64,000 nucleotides of DNA, taken from NCBI GenBank assembly GCA_012064385.1, contig QRDG01001883.1, forward strand, positions 130,629 to 194,628, given 5' to 3'. The translations under genes and the position numbers were made by a program. This stretch comes from Puccinellia tenuiflora. Taxonomy: Eukaryota > Streptophyta > Magnoliopsida > Poales > Poaceae. Position 1 is the stretch's first letter; each line of letters opens with the position of its first letter. The notes below the pieces were generated by a model. That model searched no databases. It was given only the letters and a program-made list of their open reading frames with translations, and was not told the origin of the DNA. Shown piece after piece: positions 35,033 to 47,100 of the stretch.

Positions 35033-37271
35033 TCAAGTTTGAGCTAGTTGGTCCCCAACCAAGTTGGGTCCTAAGAGGTTAGTCACAATAGGCTTGGCAA
35101 CCCAAATGGTACTTTTCTTGACACCACTTTGAGTTCCCACATATTCGGCAAACACATTGCCAACTCTATCCTTTCTAAGTGAATAAACATCATCAATTAA
35201 GATGGGGTTGGATAGGTTACCGATAGTGCATGAAGAAGCAAAGTGACCAATGCCACGACAAAGGTAGCAACATCGACTCTTCTCTTTCTTTTTAATAGGC
35301 TCCTAAACTTGAGGAGCATTGACTTGAGTCTTCTTAGGAGGTGGCCTTTGTTCAACTCGTGGTGGAGCATGAGATTGAACAAGAGGCCGCTTCCCTAGTT
35401 GCTTCTCACTAAGAGGCTTCTTCTTCATTGGGCAATCCCTAACATGGTGCCCTTCAATCTTGCACTTGAAGCAAGTAATCTTGGCCGAATTCTTGACTTG
35501 TTCTTGGCCCTTCTTCTTCTTTTTCTTCTCAATCTTGGACTTGTTCTTGTTGTTGGAGTTGAATCCAAATCCACTCTTGTCATTGGGGGATTGTTGCACA
35601 TCCAACATGATGTCAAGTGCACTCTTCCCTTCATGACGCTTTTCCAAGCCTTTCTTCATAGAAGTGGCTTGGGTCTTGACCTCATTTATTTCCTCTACAT
35701 GGTTAGTGACAACACAAGTACTAGAGGAGGTAGAAGCATCATTGTTAGAGCAAGAAGGCATGGAAAGTAATTCATCACAAGATGTGCCAACATTACGAGT
35801 GGATGGACTACTAGAACTAGCACATGGCAATATAGCATTTTTAGATAAAGTTGTGCCATTGTCCACATGAGGCTCACTAGATGTTACCTTGGTAGTGATG
35901 GCCTCAAAAGCTAACGTTAGCTTAGTATGGGAAGATAGAAGATCCTCATTAGAGCTAGAAAGCTTTTCATGATTTTCTTCCAAATTCCCATACTTGCTAG
36001 TTAGCAACTCAAGTTGAGCCCTTAGGGTCAACATTCTCCTTCAAAATAGATGCTTCACAAGAAGTGGAGTTAGTAGCACAAGCATCATTAACATTAGGAA
36101 TGGAAGAAGACAATATGGCAAGCTCATCCTTTAACTTAGCATTTTCCCTTTTAAAGACTTTATATTTTGCATAATTATGTTCACGTTCTTTAATGATTTT
36201 AGCAATTATTTCATTATGAGACTCCTCAATAGATTCGAGTTTCTCCTCAAGAGAAACCCGAGCCTCATGCTCTTCCTCAAGGGCATACTCTAAAGAGGAT
36301 TTTTCATCCGCATCCTCTCTTTCAATCCTTCCCTTTTCTTCAAGGCTTGTTTCCAAAGCCTTAATAGTAAGCCCGCGCTCAACAAGGGTGCTCATGATTT
36401 CATAGAGGTTATCACAATCATTTTTATTTTTTGAAAGAGCTTTAAGAACTATTAGGCCTTTATGCACCATCATCATTTTCTTCATCATCATTATTATTAT
36501 CATCATCATCACTACTTGAAGATTTAGCCATAAGGCAAAAGGAGGTTGATGAAGATGAACAATTAAATAAGGAAATATTTAAGTTCACATCTTGTTCCAA
36601 GGATAATTGGGTTTCCTCTACATTATTAATAATACAAGGATTAGAGAGAACACAAGCATTTTTATTATGGCAACAAGATAAAGCAAGCATGTCATCAAGA
36701 GATTTATCCAAGCAATTTTTGGATGATATGCAAGGACTATCAACACTAGCATGTATGACATTTATAGTGCTATGTATGTTTAGGTCCAAAGATGAGGCAT
36801 TGCAACAAGATAGAGATAAAGGATCATCAACAATGAGCTCACTATTATTATTGCACAACCTATCACTACTCACCATCACATTAGTTTGTGGCTTACCACA
36901 TTTTGGTGAAGTAGATGAAGATGAGAACTCATCACGGCAGGAGGTGGAGGGAGAACAATCATACTCAATTGTCATGGACTTGCCATGTTTATCTTGAAGC
37001 TTTGTCCACAATTTATAAGCGTTCCGAAGAGGCATGATTGACTCAAAAACTACAACACTCAAAAATTTGCAAGAGCATCTAGATATAAGTTTTTCTCATC
37101 CTCTAAAGTCATACTTTCGTAATCCTTTGGAGGAGAAAAACTTGTATCTAAGATGCGCTCAATATTGGGGTCCAAGACCCGTAAGTGACTAAGCATATGA
37201 GTTTTCCAAACATTAAAATTTGTGTCAACGAATATAAAAGTGTGATCATGCACTAATTCTCTAAACGACAT
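35033..37271 (-). pseudogene. Gag-like protein of the non-autonomous element (two CCHC knuckles, coiled coil), frame-broken
   Basis: Starts at the ATG at 37271, 40-50 bp after the PBS (MSFRELVHDHTFIFVDTNFN). The N-terminal part looks like a Copia-type gag head (FNVWKTHMLSHLR). It is followed by long Ser/Asp/Asn-rich linkers, a Glu-rich coiled coil near 36250-36400 (EEKGRIEREDADEKSSLEYA), and two zinc knuckles: CFKCKIEGHHVRDC near 35450 and CYLCRGIGHFASSC near 35250. The frame breaks near 37060, 36460-36510 and 36010-36035, and a TAG interrupts it at ~35308 between the knuckles. Homology and composition continue through each break. It would package the RNA of this pol-less element; as it stands it is probably inactive. 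Confidence 0.75.
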
Positions 37272-37312
37272 CTTTACTCTCTAGGCGGTAAAGCGTAATG
37301 ATGAGAGCCCAA

Positions 37313-37324
37313 GCTCTGATACCA
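37313..37324 (-). promoter_or_regulatory. Primer-binding site of the gag-only element
   Basis: TGGTATCAGAGC on the minus strand, two bases inside the 5' LTR end. Complementary to the 3' end of plant initiator methionine tRNA. Confidence 0.9.
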
Positions 37325-37326
37325 AT

Positions 37327-39468
37327 TAAAAGGACAAACGATGTCGCCTAGAGGGGGGGGGGGTGAATAGGCAATTAAAACTTTTCCGATTTAAGGCTTG
37401 ACAATTGCGGAATAAAACTAGGTGTTTAAATTAACAAGCCAACAACCTAAATACTAGGTTCACCTATGTGCACCAACAACTTATGCTAAGCAAGATAACA
37501 ACATGGTGATAGCAAGATATAACACTTCAAGCACGAAGGCTATCACAAGGTAAATTGCATAAGTAAAGAGCTCGGGTATAGAAATAACCGAGGCACGCGG
37601 AGACGAGGATGTATTCCCGAGTTCCTCCTTGTTAAGGGAGTACGTCTCGTTGGAGGGGTGTGAGCTCGCCACAAAGGCCTACTCAAGACGCCACAAAAGG
37701 CCTCACCCTATTCTCCGATGAACCTCACCCAAGGATTAGGTTCACCTTCCACTATCGGAATCCTTCAAGGTGGAATCCGGAGCCTTTACAACGATCTTGG
37801 GGTACACACCCACAACTCAATCGGGGGCTCCCAAACCTTGCCCGAAGCTTCACAACTTGAAGTCTTCGCGACACCACAAACCGTCTAGGGAACACAATGC
37901 ACCCAAGAGGCACAAGCTCTTGGGAACACAATGCACCCAAGAGTAACAAGCTTCTCGAACTTCAATCCCACGTATCACCCTGGAGAGCATAAACCCATGC
38001 AAACAAATGCAATGGCAAGAACACAAGAAGTGCTCAAATCCTTCACTACCAAATCCCACCAAAAGCAATAAATGCTTATGGGGGGAGAAGAGAGGAAGAA
38101 CAAAGAGGAGAATCACCAAGAACTCCAAGATCAAGATCTACTAGGTTCCCCTCACTTAGAGGAGGAATGGATTGGTGGAATTATAGATGTAGATCTCCTC
38201 TCTTGATTCCCTAGATGTGAGCAAGAATCATTGGAGATATTGAGAGGAATCAAAGCTTTTGAGGTCAACAATGGAGGAGAGAGGAAAAATAGAGCTCTAG
38301 TGGTTGGAAACATTGGGGAACAAGACCCCTTAAAAGGGGCTCCAAAATGGAGCCGTTAGAGGGAAAAAATAGAGGCAGCCCGACAGCCCGGCCTGGGCAG
38401 GCCTTGGCCGGCCTTGGCCCAGCCTGACTGGGCAGGAACCAGAAGCGGCCGGCCTTGGCCCGGCCTGAGCCCGGCCTGGGCTGGCCAAACTGCAGAAAAA
38501 CATCCAACACGAAAACAAAAATATTTTGATCATCCGAACTCCATTTTCGATGTTCTTAGGCTCGTTGAAATCACAACGAAAAGCTCTACAAGAATATACA
38601 GAGAAACATCATAGTACAACATGGGAGAATAAAACCAAATGTGGAAAGGTAAAACCTTTGTATAAAGAACCGGAAAAACCATATCTTTTGCAAATGAAGT
38701 CCGAATGAAGTGAAACCAATTTTGTTGGAAAGATGACGACAATAGATATCCTTGGAAATATTGAAAACCAGTAAAGGAGATTTTGCAAATAATTGGAAGA
38801 GTGAGACCATCCATAAGGATGAACCGACAAAATCTCCAATAACAAAAACGCAATAGGAGATGCATATGAAAACCGTTTTCGGTGAACTTGGCCTTGTCAT
38901 GACAAGCACGACAAGCACCAAGACCACACCACGATAGGAGCCAGATAAGAACCAATAAAGAAGATTGCAAGGAAGCAAAGTTTTGATCTCTCCTCGAATG
39001 ATACGATCTAGATACTCGGTCGAGAGCCCCTCTTGATAGTACAACTATTTATCTTATAACCCGGTCTCTTAACTAACATCATGAGACCGGTAAAATAGAA
39101 AGCCTATCAAGATCATACCTTTGCCTTGCGCATAATCCACTTGAGGTCGATGATGACGATCATCATCTCCTCAAGACGAACCACCTTTCTTGATTGCGCT
39201 TCGCTTGGTGAAGACTCACATGTTGCTCCCCCATACACCAATATGGGAGAAGCACTCTTCGATATATCTTCACTTGGACTTGAGTGTTGATCAACCCGCA
39301 CTTAGCCTTGATCAACATGTAATCTTCTTCCCTTAACTTTGACTCCAACAAATGGAGATCAAGCAACGCATATGGACACAACCTACAAGATAGCTTAAAA
39401 CAAACATTAGTCCAAAGAGATTGTCATTAATTAACAAAACCACACATAGGGGCAACCATGCACTTTCA
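37327..39468 (-). repeat. 5' LTR of the gag-only element
   Basis: 2,142 bp. Includes a homopolymer G run at 37354-37363 that is longer than in the partner LTR, and the same GC-rich palindromic block near 38380-38490. Confidence 0.9.
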
Positions 39469-39473
39469 ACCCG

Positions 39474-39501
39474 GCTCCCAACCCAGCGGGTGCCATCTCT
39501 A
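39474..39501. mobile_element. hAT-like element, right terminus
   Basis: 28 bp between the LTR-element TSD and the hAT TSD (39502-39509); the complement begins TAGAGATGGCACCC. Confidence 0.75.
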
Positions 39502-39509
39502 GTTGCGCA

Positions 39510-39982
39510 GGCCGATGCGTCCTCGCGGATCTGCTTAATGTATGCGTCAACGCTGGCCCAGAGGTCCGATCTGCAGGTCACATCTATTTGCAAGGTATTT
39601 GTTTACCTCCCGATTTGTAGTTGTCACACAGGGAGCACCACACATCAGAGAATTCAGTCATAGTGGCTCTTGATGTCAAGGAAAGCAACCCCGTTGACGA
39701 TTTTCACGGGTGTCCGATGATACGGTGGAGCAGCGGCCAGCGGGTTGTGGTCGCTCCGAGCACGCTCATGTGGTCACAGTTATCAGTTGTGTGGCGATGT
39801 CACATCTGGATTGTGTATTTTGTGCTTGTATATTTCTTCGGTATGCGGTATGTCGTTGATGGGGTCTTATTGACCTATGACATATGCGAGCACTCAGAGA
39901 GCTGGTTGGACGGTTGAACCTTCAGATTGCAACGTTCCATGAAGACGCTCAGACGTGTCGTCCCTCGAATTTCGTAGACAAG
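39510..39982. other. Older sequence between the hAT-like element and Gypsy copy A
   Basis: 39510-39590 is the continuation of 28390 before the hAT insertion. 39680-39970 is related to 12840-13230. No gene seen. Confidence 0.4.
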
Positions 39983-40526
39983 TGTCGTGGGGTTGTCACG
40001 GCAAGTCCTTCCTCCAGGAAGGTGAGTTCGGGGGCCATTGATGCTTGAAGTACGTAGGAGAGATTAATCTCGCCTAGGGACACGGATTTACCCAGGTTCG
40101 GCCCCTCTTGGTTAGAGGTAAAGACCTACTTCCTGCTTCTCTTTATTGCTCTGGATCTGATATCGATTACAGGGTTCCGGCTCCTCTCTGGGGATCCGGC
40201 GACTTGGTGTTTCTCTCTACTAGAATTGCTTATCGATTTAAGGTCCAGGACCCCGCTTATAAAGACTGTCGGGACCCCTGGACTTACAGATTACACCGAG
40301 TCACACTAGAATACGGAGTCCTACTCTACGTCTTGGCCTTCCAAGTTAGGGCTCCGGGTTGTACTTGGACTCCTTGCTGACGAGTCCTTTCTTCATCATG
40401 GGACTTGGTCGGCTTGTCTCCAGCCCAGCCCATGCGACTTGACACGTGACTCGGCTTTGGCCTTCTTGGTCTTGGCGGGTCTACTTTCCGGGTCCATGGG
40501 CCTACCTATAAAGTATCCCCCCATCA
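39983..40526 (-). repeat. 3' LTR of Gypsy copy A
   Basis: 544 bp, from TGTCGTGGGGTTGTCACGGC to CCCCCCATCA. The inner side adjoins the polypurine tract AAATTCGGGGGCTAC (minus strand, 40541-40527), so pol orientation is minus. It is the most diverged of the four LTRs of this family in the window. Confidence 0.9.
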
Positions 40527-41077
40527 GTAGCCCCCGAATTTATCTTGGGCGCAGCTTGGCGACTTCCTCCAACTCATTGGTTCAACTCCCTGGGTCGACT
40601 CCTTCCACTTGAGCCACAGGCTCCAAGTCGCTTGCTGCTGGCTCCAAGATGAATTCCTGTATAAAAACATAATACACATATAAAATGAATCCATCCTCAA
40701 CCCCTGTTCAAGCCACTACTCTTGCCTTTGCACTAGCAGGCCGAGCTCTGATGTGACTCTTGCAAACAAGGACTAGATAACTTGACTTTTACTGTCACAG
40801 GACTCGTCATTCTAAGACAAGCCGGCTTCTTCCACTTCTGTGACTTTAACTTTTCTCTATTATAATTTCCTGTCTGTCTGTTAGCCGCTGAATCACTTAT
40901 CACTGAAACGTTATCCACAGTTTACTGTGGACCCACTCTGTAACTCTCTAGGGTTTTACCCCTTTATAAATATTGAAGGGTTAGGTTTCGAGACCTCACT
41001 TGCCCCTTCAGCTCAAATCCTCTCCTTTCTCTTTGCTCTCACCCTTTCCCGCGCTCAGCACACACCGCCCGCACGCC
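40527..41077 (+). promoter_or_regulatory. PPT and antisense-gene promoter region of copy A
   Basis: The PPT lies at 40527-40541. A TATA box 'tttataaata' is at 40963-40972, ~110 bp before the ATG at 41078, inside a block ('agggttttaccc', 'gggttaggt') repeated in copies B and C. Confidence 0.7.
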
Positions 41078-43048
41078 ATGGCACCCAAGCGCGCAAAGAC
41101 CGCACCCAAGGCCAAGGCCTCCTCGTCGGGCAGGACGGTGGACATTGCCGCCGCGGCCGCCGCCGCCGCAAAATCCTCTTCCAAGCGCTCGATTTCTGCC
41201 GATTGGGGTGGCTCTACGGTCACAGCTGAGCAATTGAAGACACATCGGCTCACATGTTTGATTCCTTCCAACGCTCAAGCTCGAGCCCCAGGGGATGAAA
41301 TTGTTCCCACTCCCGCTAAGGGCGAGGTAGTGGTTTTCACGGAGCATCTGTTCCGCGGTTTTTTCTCCCCCCGGTGATCTTTTCTTCCGCCAACTCCTCG
41401 ATATCTATCATTTGCGGATTCACGATCTGGCTCCTAATTCCATTCTCACTCTTTCCAATTTCGTAACTTTGTGTGAGGATTACCTCCAAATTAAGCCCGA
41501 TCTCAATCTCTGGCTCGAACTCTTCTACTGCAACCCCCAGCCCGAAACTTCTGGGGGCCCTCTCCTCCAATGTGGCGTCGTTGCTCTTCAACGGTGCCTC
41601 CACTCTGTCTTTCCCAAGCCAGTCTTCCCCAACCGTATCAAGGACTGGCAGAAAACCTTCTTCTACTGCAAGGACACCTCCCCTGCGGGTGAACCCAAAC
41701 TTCCTTTGTTCTCTGAGGCTCGCCTCCAGGCGACTCCTCTTATGAAAGCTAGGTGCTCAAAGGACGCCCGGCCAAGAGTCGAGTCTCTGATCACTCGAAT
41801 CCGGGCCCTCTTGTCCCACAATCTCGAAAACATGGATTTGGTCCGCTGTTGGACCACTTGGAGAATCCAGCCTCTGAGTCCTAGGACTCGACTAATCTGC
41901 TCGTACACTCGTTGCACTGGTGACGATCTTCGAGTGACGGAGCAACTATCTGATGGACCCGAGCTTGGTCGGCTTATCAAAAAGCTGACTGGGAGGCCGG
42001 TGAAGGACCAGGCCCATTTTGGGCTCCAGCCATTTTGCTCTACCAACCCAGCTCCCGACGTAAGCCTCATTCTCTACCTTATTTCTATCTTGATCTCACT
42101 TGTATTGCTTACTAACTCACTTTTGTTGACTCTGTTGCAGCTCACCGACTCCTTCTGGAAACCGGCCTCTGGAGCTGGTACTAAAAATAAAGCTGAAGCC
42201 GAGGCTGAGGCTGAAGAGGAGATTCCTGCCACAGATCAAACTGCTGTGGCAGAAGATACTGACAATGATGACGAGGAGTCCTCGCAGGAGACTCCTGCTG
42301 AAGATGATGCTGCCGATGAGGAGTCCTCGCCAGAGGCTCCAACTGAGAACGTTATTGAAGAGGAGTCCTCTCAGGAGGCTCCCATTGTGGAGGAGATTGA
42401 CGATGACGAGTCCTCTCCAGAGGCTCCCGTCACTAGACAAACCCACACCACCTCTGCTGCTGCACGACCATCACCGTCTGAGGAGTCCTCAGCCAGGAGT
42501 CATTCTTCTTCCCCGGCTTCTAACAATAACGGATCTCGAGAGGCTGTTCCCAAGGTACCACTCTCACGAGTCCTTGGGTCCTCTCGCTCACCTACTAAAC
42601 CTGAAGAACACATGCAGAATGTTATCGCCGCCAGGAAGAGGAAACTGCGATCCGATGGGCCTGCAGATGCTCCTGAGCCTCTGCCTGTCTCGCAACCAGC
42701 GGAAATCGGCTTCTCCTCCCCACAAGGACGACTCCTATCACTCCGGGATGTCAATGCCTTCCTCAGACTCTCAGGCCTCCTTGGACCTGGAGACCAATGT
42801 TGGGTAAGACTCCTTTATTTCTGTACTTGTATTCAAATGACTTATGCTTTTCCCCTCTCACTAAGTCTGTTGCTGACTTCTATCTTTGTATATTTCAGGG
42901 CTCGGCCTTGTGCTAAAGTAACCAAGCTCCCAGGCATGGTTGATGTCACCTCTAGGCGTGGACCTGCCCCTCCTTCGGCCTCTGAAACGACAAGCACGAG
43001 GACAGGTCCCTCTATTGCTGCATCGGCTGGTGCAACTACAACTCCTAC
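41078..43048 (+). pseudogene. Antisense gene of Gypsy copy A (PF04195-type), cut by copy B
   Basis: Exon 1 is 41078-42059, exon 2 is 42141-42803, and exon 3 begins at 42899 and stops at the LTR of copy B (43048). It starts MAPKRAKTAPKAK, has an Ala8 run, then the PF04195 'putative gypsy type transposon' region: LRIHDLAPNSILTLSNF, LCEDYLQIKPDLNLWLELFY, FPNRIKDWQKTFFYCKD. Exon 2 is acidic with repeated DEESSPEAP-like blocks and a basic AARKRKLRS patch that may be a nuclear signal. One extra T near 41360 and one extra base near 42695 break the frame. The protein's function is unknown. Confidence 0.75.
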
Positions 43049-43626
43049 TGTCGTGGGGTTGTCACGGCAAGTTCTTCCTCCGGGAAGATGAGTTCTGGGG
43101 CCATTGGTGATTGAAGTACGTAGGAACGGTTAATCTCGCCAAGGAACAAGGATTTACCCAGGTTCAGCCCCTCTGATTAGAGATAAAGACCTACTTCCTG
43201 CTTCTATGTTATTACTCTTTACTAGATCTCGATTACAAGGACCCGGCTCCTACAACTCAGGAGTCGGCGACTTCTCTCTGGTGGCTAGGGTTTCTCTAAC
43301 TTGATTGGACTTATCTCTACTGGTTGAAGCTTCCTCGATCTAAGGTCCAGGACCCTGCTTATAAAGTCTGCCGGGTCCCTGGACTTACAGGCTATACCGA
43401 GTCACACTAGAACACGGAGTCCTACTCTACGTCTTGGTCTTCCAAGTTAGACTCCGGGTTGTACTTGGACTCCTTCTCGACGGGTCCTTTCTCCATCATG
43501 GGCCTTGGCCGGCTTGTCTCCAGCCCAGCCCATGCGACTTGACGCGTGACTCGGCTTTGGCCTTCTTGGTCTTGGCGGGTCTACTTTCCGGGTCCATGGG
43601 CCTACCTGTAAAGTATCCCCCCATCA
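43049..43626 (-). repeat. 3' LTR of Gypsy copy B
   Basis: 578 bp, starting exactly at TG within exon 3 of copy A's antisense gene (target AACTCCTAC) and ending CATCA. The PPT follows at 43627-43641. Confidence 0.9.
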
Positions 43627-44174
43627 GTAGCCCCCGAATTTATCTTGGGCGCAGCTTGGCGGCTTCCTCTGACTTGTTGGTTCGACTCCCTGGGTCGACT
43701 CCTTCCACTTGAGCCACAGGCTCCAAAGTCGCTTGCTGCTAGCTCCAAGATGAATTCCTGCATAAAAACATAAGACATACAAAAGATGAGTCTATCCTCT
43801 TTCCTCGTTCAAGTCATCACCCTTGCCCTTGCACATGCTGGCCGGGTTTGTTGTGACTCTTGCGAACAAGGACTAGATAACTTGACTTTCACTGCCACAG
43901 GACTCGCCATTCTGGGACAAGCCAGCTTTTTCCACTTCTGTGACTTTAACTTTTCTCTGCTATGTCCTTCCTGTCTGTTAACCACTGAACCATTACTGAC
44001 GAAACGTTATCCACAGCTTACTGTGGACCTGTACTGTAATTCTCTAGGGTTTTACCCTCTTTATAAATACCAAAGGGTTAGGTCTTAAACCTCACTTGCC
44101 CCCTTCAGCTCAAAATCTCTTCTTTCTCATCGCGCCCATCTCTTCCCGCGCCCAGCACACACTGCTCGCACGCC
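43627..44174 (+). promoter_or_regulatory. PPT and antisense-gene promoter region of copy B
   Basis: PPT 43627-43641. TATA box 'ttataaatac' at 44061-44070, 105-110 bp before the ATG at 44175, in the same conserved block as in A and C. Confidence 0.7.
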
Positions 44175-47100
44175 ATGGCTCCCAAGCGCACAAAGACCGC
44201 ATCCAAGGCCAAGGCATCCTCGTCGAGCAGGACGGTGGACATCGCTGCCGCGGCCGCCGCCGCCGCAAAATCCTCCTCCAAGCGATCGATTTCCACCGAT
44301 TGGGGTGGATCTACGGTCACGGTGGAACAATTGAAGACTCACAGGCTCTCAGGTTTGATTCCTTCCAGCGCTCAAGCTCGGGCCCCCAGGGGATGAAATC
44401 TTTCCCTCTCCCGCTAAGGGCGAGGTGGTTGTTTTCGTGGAGCATCTCTTCCGCGGATTTTCTCCCCCCGGTGATCTTTTCTTCCGTCAACTCCTTGAAC
44501 TCTATGAGCTGCGGACTCATGATCTGGCTCCTAATTCCATTCTCACTCTTTCCAATTTTGTGACCTTGTGTGAGGATTACCTCCAAATCAAGCCCGATCT
44601 CAATCTCTGACTTGAACTCTTCTACTGCAACCCTAAGCCCGAGACCTCTGGGGGCCCTCTTCTCCAATGTGGTGCCGTCGCTCTTCAACGGCGCCGTCGC
44701 TCTTCAACGGCGCCGTCGCTCTTCAACGGCGCCTCAATTCTGTCTTTCCTAAACCAGTCTTTCCCAATCGCATCAAAGACTGGCAAAAAACCTTCTTCTA
44801 CTGCAAGGACACCTCCCCTGCAAATGAACCAAAACTTCCCTTGTTCTCTGAGGACCGCCTTCGGGCGACTCCTCTTATGAAAGCTAGATGCACTGAGGCC
44901 GCCCGGCCAAGAGTCGAGTCTTTGATCACTCGAATCCGGGCCCTCTTATCTCATAATCTGGAAAACATGGATCTGGTCCGCTGCTGGACCACTTGGAGAA
45001 TCCAGCCTCTGAGTCCTAGGACTCGGCTGATATGCTCATATACTAGATGTGCTGGTGATGACCTCCGAGTGACGGAGCAGCTGTCTGATGGACCCGAACT
45101 TGGTCGACTTATCAAAAAGTTGACTGGGAAACCGGTGAAGGACCAAGCCCATTTTGGGCTCCAGCCATTTTGCTCCACCAACCCAGCTCCTGATGTAAGT
45201 ATCATTCTCTACTTTATTTCTACCTTGATCTTACTTGTACTGCTTACTGACTCACTTTTGTTGACTCTGTTGCAGCTCACCGACTCCTTCTGGAAGCCGG
45301 CCTCTGGAGCTGGCACTGAAAATAAAGCTGAAGCTGAGGCTGAAGCTGAAGAGGAGACTCCTGCCACAGATCAAACTACTGTGGCAGAAGACACTGATGA
45401 TGCTGATGAGGAGTCCTCCCAGGGGGCTCCCGTTGAAGATGATGCTGCCGATGAGGAGTCCTCGCCAGAGGCTCCAACCGAAAATGTTGATGAAGAGGAG
45501 TCCTCTCAGGAGGCTCCCATTGTGGAGGAAATAGATGATGACGAGTCCTCTCCTGAGGCTCCTGTCACTAGACAAGCTGATACTACCTCTGCTGCTGCTC
45601 AGCCATCACCATCTGCGGAGTCCTCAGCTAGGAGTCACTCCTCTTCTTCCCCAGCCTCAAACAATAACGGATCTCGAGAGGCTGTTCCCAAGGTACCACT
45701 CTCGCGAGTCCTTGGGTCCTCTCGCTCTTCTACTAAGCCTGAAGAACACATGCAGAGTGTTGTCGCCGCCAGGAAGAGGAAACTGCGCTCCGATGGACCT
45801 GCAGATGCTCCCGAGCCTCTGCCTGTCTCACATCAGCGGAAATCAGCTTCTCCTCCCCACAAGGACGACTCCTACCACTCCGGCATGTCAATGCCTTCTT
45901 CAGACTCTCAGGCCTCCTTGGACCTGGAGACCAATGTTGGGTAAGATTCCTTTGTTTCTATACTTGCATTCAAATGACTTCTGCTTTTTCCCTTTTCACT
46001 AATTCTGGTGCTGACTTCTATCTTTGTGTATTTTAGGGCTCGGCCTTGTGCTAAAGTGACCAAGCTCCCAGGCATGGTTGATGTTACCACTGGGCGTGGA
46101 CCTGTCCCCCCTTCGGCCTCTAAAACGACTAGCACGAGGACAGGTCCTTCCATTGCTGCATCAGCTGGTGCAACTACAACTCCTACCATTCCCGAGTCCC
46201 CATCAAGGACTCGGGCGGCGACTCCAACAATAGTCCAGCCCAGCTCTGGTGCTGCGACTCCTGATACTGCGCCTCAAAGTCATCCGGCTCCTGTAAAGCC
46301 GACTCCTACAGCTTCTCCAAATATCAAGGTCAAGTCATCTACTGACTTCAGCCGACTTCGGGTGGCAGATAACATGTCATTTTCCGAAGCCTATGCTGAA
46401 GCAGTTGACTTGAACGATCAATCTGCTAGGCTGAAGGATGATGAGCAAGCGGCTCTTAGATCTCTCCTCATGATTCATGAAGTAAGTCCTCTGACTTCAC
46501 ATTATATGCTTTTCTGGCATCATCCTATCCCAGTAGCCCCCAAGCACCTGTCTGTGGTGACTTGTGACTAGGATAGGTGCTTTGATTTGAAACTGAACTC
46601 AGCTGCTATATAGAAAAAATTTTGCACACTGTAGCCCCCAAGCACTGGGTTCTTAGCTCTACTAGGACTCGGGGCTGCTAATTTACTGTCTGTCGGGTCC
46701 TTAGACCAAAAACTTTTGCACGAGTAGCCCCAAGCGTCGAGTTGTCAGCCTGCGACGACTTGGAGCTACTAACATATGCAATTTATTGATATCTTACTTG
46801 AAGAAAAATTTCTGTTCTGCGAGTAGCCCCCAAGCGCCAAGTTGCTAACTTGTGGCGACTTGGAGCTTATGACTTGTCGACTAGGACTCCTGCCTGCTTG
46901 CTGTTTATGAAAAAATTGACTCCTGAGTAGCCCCCAAGCGCCAAGTTGTTAACTTGTGACGACTTGGAGCTCATGAGTTCTCAACTTGACTTGTGAAGCT
47001 TAATTGTGCTTTATGACTTGTGATTGCAGTGCATTGTCTCCAAGATGAAGAGAGACATGAAAGAGCTTGAGGACCAGGCCGCTGCTAGTGCCAGGTCTGC

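Larger units (their letters stand above)
29294..39468 (-). mobile_element. Full-length gag-only LTR retrotransposon, nested in the hAT-like element
   Basis: The 10,175-bp element is bounded by the 5-bp repeat ACCCG (29289-29293 and 39469-39473). LTRs are 29294-31417 (3') and 37327-39468 (5'), with TG...CA ends; the inner end of the 5' LTR has lost the CA. The PBS TGGTATCAGAGC (minus strand, 37324-37313) matches the initiator-Met tRNA type. A purine tract adjoins the 3' LTR (31418-31438). The internal 5.9 kb encodes only a gag-like protein; no protease, RT, RNase H or integrase was seen. It therefore depends on another element for movement. Confidence 0.9.
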
